From positions 9,796,001 through 9,860,000 of the forward strand of contig NC_003283.11 in the NCBI RefSeq assembly GCF_000002985.6: DNA of 64,000 nt, in the 5' to 3' direction. The translations under genes and the position numbers were made by a program. Each line of letters opens with the position of its first letter. Position 1 is the first letter of the stretch. Below are positions 47,866 to 59,500 of this stretch, piece after piece. The stretch comes from Caenorhabditis elegans. Lineage: Eukaryota > Nematoda > Chromadorea > Rhabditida > Rhabditidae. The notes beneath the pieces are model-generated. The model was not told the DNA's origin. It saw nothing but the letters and a program-made list of their open reading frames with translations, and ran no database searches.

Positions 47866-50161
47866 ATGTCAAATTTAACAAGAACACTATCTTCTAGTGA
47901 TTTTCCACAAGCAGTTTATGGAAACGAAACATATGAAGAATTCTCTCCAAAATGGGATTCCTGGCCAGTAATTGTGGCGGTAATCCCACTATTTTACATG
48001 TTTCCGACGTTATTTGTTATAATTCGAGTTATTCAAGTATATTGTAAATCACTTATTTCGTCAAAAAGTGTGCCGATAAATCAGCATATTTTTCTAGTTC
48101 TATCATTGGCCCAAGTTATGGTGAGAACTTTTTCAAGATTCAGACAACTGACAATAGAATACCTATAGCTAGTAGCCTTCAAGTCTCTATTATTTTTGTA
48201 CTCTTCGTTCTTGTTGCAAGTGCTAACTCAGATTTTTTTACAATTTATTATTTTGTTGAATTAAAAATTTTGCCGCGTCTATGTAAAATAAATTTAAAAT
48301 TGAACAAAACTTTGTGAAAGCCTGAATTTGCCAGGGAACCTTAAGGTTAACTTGAACGTTTCTGTTACAAAATTGTTTTGTACTAAATTAATTAGACTTG
48401 GAAAAAAAAAATCAAAAGTACAACTCTCAGTAATTTTATTTGGAAATTTCTTGTAAGTTTCACATTTCCCAAATCAGAAATGTATTCTAGTTAGAACCTT
48501 GAGATTCTGATTGTTTGCAATAATTTTCTTTCCATTTTTCAACAATAAAAGAAATATGATGTTTTATCACAAGATTGTTTGCAACCCCGCTTCTGCTTCC
48601 GCATGAGAAAATCATTTGAACAATGAGATTTTCAGTGATCACAAAGATTTCAAGTGACCAGGTTCTACTATTGTGCTTTTGCACTCACCAATGAAAATCC
48701 TAAAAATAGATGGAGAAACTCGACGAATAATTTTTGAATTTTCAGAGTTTTCTGTATTTCATTGCCGATTACATGATGCTCCGTTTACCAGCAACAGGAT
48801 TCTTCACTGCATATTGTGCAACTGTATACCCAAATCAATACATCAAGCTCATATTCTTTCTTACGTTTTACTTTAATTATTCTGCAATGGTTTTTCCATT
48901 TCTTTTGTGCCTTCTTCGATTAATTCTTATAATGTTTCCAAACACTCATCAAAAAGTATGTTGGTTCGATTGATTTTTTTATGTGGGAATGGGAATGTGA
49001 TACTTTGAACTTTCACAGCTAAGGCAATGCGTAAATTGAGATTTTAAATTGAATTAGGAATTGGCTAGGAAAAGTTTGTTTATATAGCATAACACTCAAG
49101 CTTTTCCAGAAAATGCAAATTTGTGACCAATCAAAAGATCTTGGTCACATTTTAAATATAAACTACGCTTTTAGAGTTTGGAAGTTGCAAATTCGCAGGC
49201 AATTTAATTTTTAGAAGGAAAAATATCAATTTTCAGATCAACAGTCGATTGCTGGCAGTCTCAGTTCCCATAACTTTAATCTACCCAATTATATTCACAT
49301 TCTTTCTTATTCCAGCTGTAGGTTACTGTAGACAGCTTGGAGGTCCATATCCATTCGGTTCTGTTTCAGTATACTATTCTGGCGGTGCATTAGGGGTGAG
49401 TTATAGTTTATTTAGTATTTGATGTTTGACTAAATGCTTGACTAGTTTTCATTAGGTAATCAGGCATATCAGACAATTCCAAGAACCTGATGTCGAGAAA
49501 AGTCGTTAAATTTTCAGATGCGTAATTCAGTGTTTCACTTTTTCAATACAGTATTCTGGATGGCTGCATGTTTACTTGTAAATGTTATTTTATTCATTAA
49601 GCTTCGAAGTGCAATACTTGCTGCAACACAAGGGACATCACGAAGCTCCAGGAGTCGAAAAGCTGAAATATCACTAACCGCCACTACAGTAGCCATGATA
49701 CTGCCATATTTAACATACGCCATTTTTATTGTAGGTGACAATTATTTTATAAACTCCTTGCGTTGGCAGTTTCATTTTAAAGTTAATTCGGAATATGACA
49801 GACGACAGTGGTAACAATTAGATGCGTTTCTCTTAAAATCTCATGAGAAGTTTTAATTGGAGGTTTAAGTGTTCGGAAATTTCGAGCGTACACAAAATAA
49901 ACTTTTTTCGGTTGATTCTGAGTACTGTAACTCAATTTTCAGGTATTGTACCTTAAAGTTCCTGCATACACGTATTATATGATGATAATCCGTCCATTCG
50001 GAAACGATTGTGAAACTGTCATTGTTCCATGGATCTTCTATTTAACCCATCCAGTATTCAAAAACCAAGATGGTTCAGTCATTTCGATAACCGTCATTCA
50101 ATCGTCAACGCAACGGAAAGAACGTGCGTCTATGATGCCTATTGCCAAAATTAACGTATGA
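47866..50161 (+). CDS. Sru 7TM chemoreceptor
   Basis: Exons 47866-48120, 48746-48955, 49237-49395, 49518-49730 and 49943-50161 give about 351 residues. The N-terminus is longer than in the neighbours (MSNLTRTLSSSDFPQAVYGN, with an N-glycosylation site at N3-L-T). Sru motifs: YMFPTLFVI in TM1, LPATGFFTAYCATVYPNQY, LLRLILIMFPNTH, VGYCRQLGGPYPFGS, YYSGGALG, RPFGNDCETVIVPWIFYLTHP. Introns are long (625, 281, 122 and 212 bp). It lacks the intron that splits the TM5-TM6 loop of the gene at 45692 but keeps the one before TM7. TM7 has I-V-P-W where most copies have M-M-P-W. Confidence 0.86.
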
Positions 50162-50597
50162 TAAATCTTTTCATTATTTGTTTTAAAACTTTTGGAAACA
50201 ATGAAGAAGGTAAAGGAAATACATAGAGCAATGCATAAAATAAATAAAATTGAAATTATTCACAAGAAAAACAGAAAAAAAGTCATTGAGTGGAGAATGA
50301 GATGTTCAAATCGAAATAGGAATCGGGATGAGGTTGAGTAGTTGTTTTTGGAAACAAAAGGAAATGAACAACTAAAGCTACGTCGATTAAGGCAATTTGA
50401 CCGAGGGATTGGCACTAGAAAATCAATTCATAAAGTTGGCCGTAACATGGGAAATCTAGCGAATTGAAAGTGAATTTTTTCAAATAGAAATGGTAAAAAA
50501 TCAGAGAATTATGAATCAAGAAGATGGAATTTACAAGCTCTTAATTAAAAACAACGACCCTGTTAAAACAAAACACAGAAAAAAAGAAATTACACGT

Positions 50598-53500
50598 TTA
50601 TCGACCATTATTGTTGGGGAAATATCCCATGTGCCCTGGATGGAACTGATTGGTGGCAGTTCCATTTGTTTGATGCGGAATATGTCCATTGTTATACAAC
50701 CATGGCTGCTGATAGTCCACTTGGTTGTATGGATAATTCTGATACGGGGGCTGCCAAATATTAGGATAGTTGGTGTATGGATAGAACGGTGGATATGCTG
50801 GCATCATATTCATTGCGTTCATTGGGAATTGCATCTGTGGATGAACTCCTTGAGGTACACCAGGAGCTGCTATTCTCTGTTGTGGTTGCTGCGGTTGTTG
50901 TTGCTGATGTTGATGCTGTTGTCTCGCCTTAGTCCGTTGTGTAGCAGCCGATTCGGACCTTCTTCGGCCATTGGCGGTGGTAGGTGCAGGTGGAATTGGA
51001 GGCTGAACAACTTGTTGTTGTTGAGATGGAGGAGGAGCAGCTGGAGGACTGCTAAACTGATGATGTTGTAACATGAGCTGATTTTGTTGCTCAATACTAG
51101 GCACAGTATTGATTCCTCCGATTGCACTCTCCTGAGACATCTGAAACCATTATTTTCATTATATTTCTTGAAGTGAATTTTTAAAATAAATTTATGATGT
51201 TCACTTTGTTTAAAAGGTAGTATCAGCTCATGTTTAAAAATCTTGAAACTTGTGAGACATATTCATGATAAATGTTTGAAGGGGTAGATTAGCAAATGGG
51301 GAAATTGCTTTGTTGCTTCTTTTTTCTATATCTCGTAACATTTCCGAAATCAAAACATTTTTGGAAGTGTATTATATTTGGTTATTTTCGAAATTTATGT
51401 AAGTACATTCAAGCGGAAATCCCCACTGCCCGTACCCACCTTTAAAATGTACATCTTAATTATGTTTTTAATTCAGGTTTAAAATAAACTCTCACCTGAG
51501 CCATTGAATGTCCCATCTCATATTGCTGAGGAGTATGCTGAAGCGAAGCAGGTCCACCAACCATTTCAATAGAATTACTATTATGGATTGAATGATTGGA
51601 TGCAACAGAAGCAGGCATTCCAGCCATGGGAGGACTCATGAATTGTTGACTTTGTTGTTCTGGAGTATGATGAGTGTAGGCTGGACCACATGATGGAACA
51701 CCTCCCGATCCAGGCGTCGCTTGCTGCTGTGAGTTGGGATGAGAGAATGGAGGTTGTTGTGGAGTTGTATTAATCATGCTCATTTGTGGTGTTACATGAG
51801 ATGATGTCGATGGTCCTGCATTCATTGAATCGTGATAATGTTGAGCAGTAGATTCCTCGTGATGAGTTATACCATTGTGCTGCACAATTGGAGCAATCAA
51901 CGGCATTTCTTCTTCATTATTTTCACTTTTCCCAATTTGTGGTGACAGATTTGGTGGCGCATCGTCGTCTCCAGTCGAATATCCGTCCACTGAATTATGG
52001 GAAAGAGGTGGTGCATCTGAAGGTCCACTTTGAAGAGTTACAGTTGGCTGTGGCGCTGCAGGATCATCTACTTCAGACACCAGATGAGGTGGTTTACTGT
52101 CATTCTCAGCAAAATGACAATCATTGTCCTGATATATGTTTTGTTGTGCCTGCATCAGTTGAGGCTGAGGAGAAGGTGTTGGAGAATGAGGTGGAGAAGA
52201 ATGGTAGGAATCAGGTGTGGGAATATTGTAGTCCTGAAAATAAAGAATAGAAACATAGATTTTGCGAAAATGTTTGGCAGTTATCTAATTGACATGTCTG
52301 CTGCTTTTCTAATTTCCCACGCTACTAAATTTGGATTATACATTTGGAAATCGTGTTTTCGCAAGAATTAAATATCTTGTCTTGGGGATCAGAATCGAAA
52401 CTTAATAGGCTTACCGTTATCGGAACCTCGTCTTCTACTCTATCATAAGCTTCTGTCGATTGATGATCCTCGTCACTTTTTGGAATATCTACTTCTGATG
52501 TTTGTTCGATGCCTTCAATCTTCGATTCAGAAGCTTGCATATTTATATCTGATACAGTGACTTTCGCTTCTTCTTCTTCAACCTTTTCCACAAGAATCAT
52601 CTCTGTTGATGGTCCAGGCTTACTCTCAAGACCCTCACCATCTTCAGAATTTTCAGCCTTTTTAGGTTCATCTCGATCTCTGACTCCAAAGTTTGGTGGG
52701 AATTTCTTTCCAGCCACTGACCTTCGCTTTTTAGAAACTTTCTTTCCTCTTCTCGATTTTTCATTCTTTTCCTTGTTAACGGATGTCTCAAAGGGTTTTT
52801 CATCATCAGTGGTTAAAGGTTCGGAATCTGTCGGATCATCGTCTTCCTCCTCTTCTTCAGTTCCATCTGTTCTTCTATTACGATATTTTCCTCGACCTGA
52901 CGAGGTTGCTGAAGTTTTTCGACCAGAAGGATTTGGTTCCGATTCGGTATTATTGCATTTGTTACCCCGTTGTCGTTTTCCGGATGGCTTTGTGGATGGT
53001 CCGGGTTCGTCATCTTCGGGAGTTTCTTCGCGAATATTTGACTTATCGAGAACAGAGTCTGAAAATTGATTGCCACTATTATTACGTAAACATCTAAAGA
53101 TGAGAATTTTCGCCATATCTTACGCGCGCGGGTCTCACAACGCTGACAACGAAGCTTTATAACTTGTACAAGTTACAAGTTTGTATCAATTAATCATAAT
53201 TGATCATATTTTCATTATAAAAATGCTAGCAGGTATTTTTCGTTTATCTTGAAACACGTGGTATCAGGCTGTCTCATTGTGGTTTGATCTACAAAAATTC
53301 AGGATCTTTCCCCGGAAAAAGTGTGACGTCAGCACGCTCTTAACCATGCGAAATCAGTTGAAATGTCTCTTTTCCCGCATTTTTCGAAGATCAAAACGAA
53401 ATGGGACTTTCTGACTCCACGTGTTGAAAATTATGAGGAAAGCCCGGTCCATGAAAGGGACGTACAGGTAAAATAAAGTTACTACTCTACTTTTAATTAT

Positions 53501-56500
53501 TCAACAACTTTATGGTCGCAATTGAACAATTTGGGCTATTACTGTTTACAAAAAGAATACTTTTTAGTGTTAAGAACAATTTTTAAAAATGACCAACAAA
53601 TTTTTCCAGAGATGAAGAATAAATATTAACTCTTTCAGACATACCTGCACATCTCGTGAAGATTTTCCTGTTTTGTTTCTGTTGTTTTTTATTTTCTTCT
53701 ACAGTAATCTCTTCATCAGTGAGATCTCTAGCAGCTGCCCATTCCGGAACTTTAACTTTTCTGTTAACTTCATGCTTCAGGTTTCTACCGACTGAACGAT
53801 TGTGCCCCCGACTTCTTAGTTCCTATAAGAACGAACGGATGAATTTGAATCTGACGAGCATAGAATACGTGCAAATTATAGAACGGTGATAGGTGCGGAT
53901 TGATGTGAGGAAACTGTTTCAAAGCATTAAGAATAAATAAAATTTTATAAACAAACTGTTTGAACTATTTGATTGAAAAAAAGCATAACCGGGGAATGTG
54001 ACAAGGAATACATAAGCAGGGGAAAAATTAGTTGTGCTTTGGTAGATAAAACAGGGTTGGACGTGGGACAAAAAGCAAGCAAACAAAAATAAGCAACAAA
54101 AACATTCAAGGACATTGTAAAACCAAAAAAAAAACGTGCAGTGGTATTAACAAGTATTATTTCTTTTTCTATGTTTCATGCCAAACTGAAATCTACGCTT
54201 ACGAACTTTTTTAACTGAGCCAACAGGCAGACTGGTTGTACTTGTGGGTGTTGCTTTTTCCATTGACACGTGGACTGGTGTTTTCTGTATGCTTTTTCTT
54301 CTTTGCTCATCTTGCTCAATCTCCTCTTTTGAAAGCTCGTGATAACCGTCCATTGATGGTCGCATTTTTCGAGGAACCCACTGAAAACTTGATTTTCATT
54401 AGCAATTCGAAAAACTGAAAAAAACTTACATCAAGACATTCTGGATCATATTGAACTTTTGTTTCTTTACTAGCTTCACTCTCTCGGAGAATTATCGAAA
54501 CCATATCCCAGTCGACATCCCATTCGAGCTTGCTAAAAATATTGAAATTGAATTTATTTGAATTTTGTTTTCTGCTTTTCACTTGTTTATTATCATAATA
54601 CTTTTTTAATTTAAAGAATGTTTTGAAGCCATATTTTTTAAAATTTAATTTAAAAATAATTTAAAAGCACAAACGTTAGTTAATTTTTTTCTCAAACGTT
54701 TTCAATTGAATTTCAAAAAACTCACTAATGATTTTTCTCATCGGGATCGACTGGTTTCGCCCAGCCAAGGGAACATACAACTTCTAAAATGTCATGACAG
54801 TTGACACCCGTATCGTCCGCGATCACTGTAAAATAATTGGATTTTGCTTGAAAATGGTTTTTTGAAATATAAACTAACTTTTAATCGAAATTCCTGATCC
54901 AAATTCTAATTCATCTTTTAGACGTCCGAGACATGATGCAATAGTTGTTCTCCAGTAACCACCATAGGCTTTTCGGCCGAGTTCCGATAATGGTTGCTCA
55001 GGACCACCAAACCATTTTTCTTTTCGAGACAATGCATAACTAATATCAATAAGAAATCGGCCTAAACCCATTTCTTGATAACACGGTAAAGTCATTATGC
55101 ACGATAGATTATTGACATCTGGCTCGTATTTTTCTTTACTGAAGTAACCAGCGAAATGACATCCAATGTCGTCATTTATTGTAACAATGTAGAAAAAGAA
55201 AGGTTCCGTGTCGTAGAATACAGTTTTGCTTTCCAAAAACATCCTTGAAACGAGACACAATGTTTGACAGTATTCTCTGAAAATATTATACTTATTAAAG
55301 AAGAAAAAAGTATAATTTTTTAAGTTTCATATGTTTTTTCGAAAATCTTCTTTAAAATTTTTTTAATATTCTAAAATTAGACTTTTCGCAAAAATCGGAG
55401 CCAGCTGTTGTTCGTGTATTTTCTAGTTTAAAATTACGTTTTTTCACATTTAAATAAGATTTTTAAATTGTATTTGTTTTTCCACAAGAGTTGACTTAAA
55501 AAATTTTTATTGGAATTTAGAATTGAAAAATTAAAGTATTCTTGCCTTTGCACAATTTGAAAATTCTTTTTTTAATGTTAATAAAATTTTACCAATTTTT
55601 TAATGCATTAACAATTCTAAAATTGTTTTCCGATTTTTCACTGTTGACGAAAAATGTTAATTGTAACTTACACTAATTTACACACTCAATAAAATTTTGA
55701 ATGTTTCAAATAAGATTTGAAATACTTTTTTCGGAAATTTTGTTTGCAAATTTTCAATTTGAAAAACTTCAGTTATTTCATTAAGTATAAATAAAAACTC
55801 ACTTCTGCAACCGTCCGTCTACTTCAAATACAGAAATGTCCCCTTTTCGATAAATTTCCAGACCAGGCGGCGCTCGAAGCATACATTTCTTTGCATGATT
55901 CTGCATAATCTCATCGGATCGTGCGTAGAAAAAACAGAATTCACAGATGAATAGCTTTTTGACATTGATGAATTCAGCAGGGAATGGAGATCCATACCAT
56001 GTCTTCATAATAAATGCTCCAAAATGTATTCTTTCTGGTAGTCGAGCCTGTTCTCCTTTCGATGATCGATATATTTCGGAAATTTGAGCAGGAGAAAATT
56101 CGTTTCTATCACTGACCGATTTTTTCACTTGTTCGAATATTTCTTTATGCTCCTTTGTTAACTGAAAAATTTAGGAGTGTTAGGAAAAATAAGTTAATTC
56201 CACAAATTTAAATGTTTGATTCACAATCACTGGAAATAAAGAAAGTGCAATAAGTTCTGCACAATTTCATTTTTATTTCATACTTCAAAACATACATAAC
56301 GGAACTTACCACATAACTGGGATCATCAATGACAATTGGTAGATTATCGAGCTCATTTACGGGATCATCATCTGAATCCAATTCCATTGGCTCATCTTCT
56401 TGAGATAACGGAGGCGATGGAGTTTTTATTTTTCGAGATCGAGCCGCTGATTGATTCCCTTTTCTTCTCTGTTGCGAAGTACGATCCGGGTCAGGCGTTG

Positions 56501-59500
56501 ACTGCAAAACCTTTTTTTTTAAATAATTCGTAAAAAATAATTACCAATCCGCATGATGCAGCACTACTGCTACTTGGAGCTGATCCGTCTACGTTGAGAT
56601 CATTACTTCGATTTGTGTCAATTGTCAATGCGCTCAGACGAGAATTTGTTCGCCGCTGAGCTTCTGGAGAATATCGAGGACGTGGTGTGCGAGGTCGTTT
56701 TGCTATTTCTGATTGATCATTCGATAACATCTGAAATTAATTCAATATACATTTTCAATTTCTAAATTGTGATCAATTTTTGCGATTATTTTCAAAAATA
56801 TCAAGAGAAAAATGTGGAATAAAGGTTTTTCATTTTCTAGAAAAATTTTTAAAAAATTCTTTTTAAGAATTTTTCCTTACAGATCCTTTAGTTTCCAATT
56901 CGACGAGAGTGAAAACCTAGTGTGCTTCAAAAAAAAAAGAACGGTGTGGTAGTAAAAATTATTTACCAAACAAATTTTCGTTTTTTCAAGAATGAAAAAT
57001 TCAAAAATTAGAAAGTTGTAGGTGATCAACATGAGAAAATTCCATGGATTAAAAAAAGGTTACGGTGAGAACCTGCACGTCTAATTGCGGCGGCAGCTCG
57101 CAATTCTATTTTTTAAACGAAATATCACTAGTGTTATAAGATTACTGTATTAAAGGTGCATTTTTTTGCGAAAAATGACAATTGATACTTTATGTTAAAA
57201 TTTGAGTGTTTTTTTTTCAAATCTTCTTTTGTGATTATAAATGTTCATGGGAACAAAAATCAGTTTTGGTTTTTTTAAAGCTCAAACATGAAAAGGACGA
57301 CACAATTTTCTAGCTGGAATTATTATGTGAAAACAGGCTTTTCAGACAAATACAAGGGAAATAAACCTACTTCATCGTTATCTGAATTTTCCGAATCGAG
57401 AATTCCTCGCATAAGTCTTGTCACCGGAGTCGAGTGTGGGTTTGAAAGCAGGCTCGCACAGCGAGAATTGTTTGTGTTTCGGCGTTTTGACGAAGTCGAC
57501 GACATCTTGAGAAGGGAACACATAGTTCAGAGTTTTAGACTTTAGCAACACAGGGTTAGAGCTTTTTGTGAATAAAATTATGGTTTTTTTAAATTTAGAA
57601 ATTAAATAATCAATGTTTTTAAGTTAAAAAAAATACTTACTGGATCTTTCTGGTCGCCTTCGGGGCGGATAACCGTTGAAGGTGTATCTTGAATTCTTGG
57701 GGGATTAAAATCCCTGCTGCTGTCGTGGAGCCGTTTTGTTTCTGAAAAAGAAAACTTACTTACTTACTTACTTTACTTGTTATTGCGGAATGAAATCCGA
57801 AATTTTAACATGATTATTTATACGAAGTCTGTCAAAAAAGTCACATAAAAAAAAATTTTTTAAAAAGTCACATGAAATCGAGACTCAAGACATTTTTTAT
57901 TTTGTTTTCATCTGCTTTCTCTGCTCCTCCATTTCTTTTTCTGTCTCATCGTGCCAAAGGTTGACAAAAAGCAAGAATAAAAACGGGAGGAGATGAGGAA
58001 AGTGAGACATTTTGTGAGATGAAAAAAAGCAGAGGAAGAACACAGAGAGAGAGAGTGGATGACAGAAAGAGTGTATGTGTGCATGTTTTATGACCACGAA
58101 GCCTGGTTTTGGAGAGAAAAGAGAGTGAAAAGAGCTTCGTCGTTTAATTTGGCTTGGTTTTCGTCAAGTTTTCGGAATATAGAGAATTGGTTTGTTATAT
58201 ATAAACAGGTGAAATTTCGGGCCTTCATTCCGAGATGACAAACTTTTTGGTGGCAAAGGTTCTTTGGGGGCATAGTATCCAAGGAGACAAAGTATCCAGT
58301 AGACAAACTGGGGTGTATCTTGGGGGGCATATCTTTGGTGACAACCTTTTTTTCAACTAGATTTTTATATGTATTTTTCAACTAATTTTTGTTCACATTT
58401 TTCTGGAATAAGTTTTTTAATGCAATTTTCAATCGATTTTCGGTTATAATTCCCTCACAATTGAATGTATGAACGATGGTCTTTTGGGAAAAGGCTGTAA
58501 AACGTCCAACTAACTTGGAATATCGTCAGGCTCTTCCTGATGGTCTGATCCTTCAGCTCCGAAGGATCACATGGGTACCTTCTGATGATCTGATCCTTCA
58601 GATAAGAAGGATCGTAAGGGTACCACCTGATGGTCTGATCCTTCAGATCCAAAGGATCATGAGGCTCTTCCTGATGTTCTGATCCTTCAGCTCCAAAAGA
58701 ACATGGGTACCTCCTGATGTTCTGATCCTTCAGCTTCGAAGGATCATATGGATTTTTGACAAAATTTGAAAAAAAAAATGTTGAAAAAAAACTCGAAATT
58801 TTTTTTGTTATTCTTTATTCTTTAAAGAATAGTTCAAATTTATCATGATAGGACCGAAAACTTTCAAGAAACAGTATAACTATACATGATAATCAGCTTC
58901 TACCAAATAATGATAAATTCTCCGCGATGACAAACTTTTGGGTGACATCGGAAGGATCAGATCATCAGGCAGAGCCTCATGCTCTTTTGGAGCTGAAGGA
59001 TCAGAACATCAGGAAGAGCCTCGTGATCCTTTGGAGCTAAAGGATCAGACCATCAGGAGGTTCCCTTACGATCCTTCTTATCTGAAGGATCAGAACATCA
59101 GAAGGTACCCATGTGATCCTTCGGAGCTGAAGGATCAGACCATCAGGAAGAGCCTGACGATATTCCAAGTTAGTTGGACGTTTTACAGCCTTTTCCCAAA
59201 AGACCATCGTTCATACATTCAATTGTGAGGGAATTAAAACCGAAAATCGATTGAAAATTGCATTAAAAAACTTATTCCAGAAAAATGTGAACAAAAATTA
59301 GTTGAAAAATACATATAAAAATCTAGTTGAAAAAAAGGTTGTCACCAAAGATATGCCCCCCAAGATACACCCCAGTTTGTCTACTGGATACTTTGTCTCC
59401 TTGGATACTATGCCCCCAAAGAACCTTTGCCACCAAAAAGTTTGTCATCTCGGAATGAAGGCCCGAAATTTCGTGAAAAACTAAGTGTCGCTTGTGCGTA

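Noticed and set aside
52509-53069. 186-codon Ser/Phe-rich plus-strand frame opposite the MYST gene tail
   Set aside because: Shadow frame antisense to a well-supported exon; composition reflects the acidic Glu/Ser-rich coding strand.
53362-53475. 37-codon plus-strand frame (MSLFPHFSKIKTKWDFLTPR...) in an intron of the MYST gene
   Set aside because: Protein-like composition and a possible GTAAAA donor, but too short and without a second exon or motif.
58455-59228. Matching 65-codon frames in the palindrome arms, considered as a repeated peptide gene
   Set aside because: They are the same arm sequence read on opposite strands of a palindrome; the repeat units explain the periodic LKDQ-type peptide.
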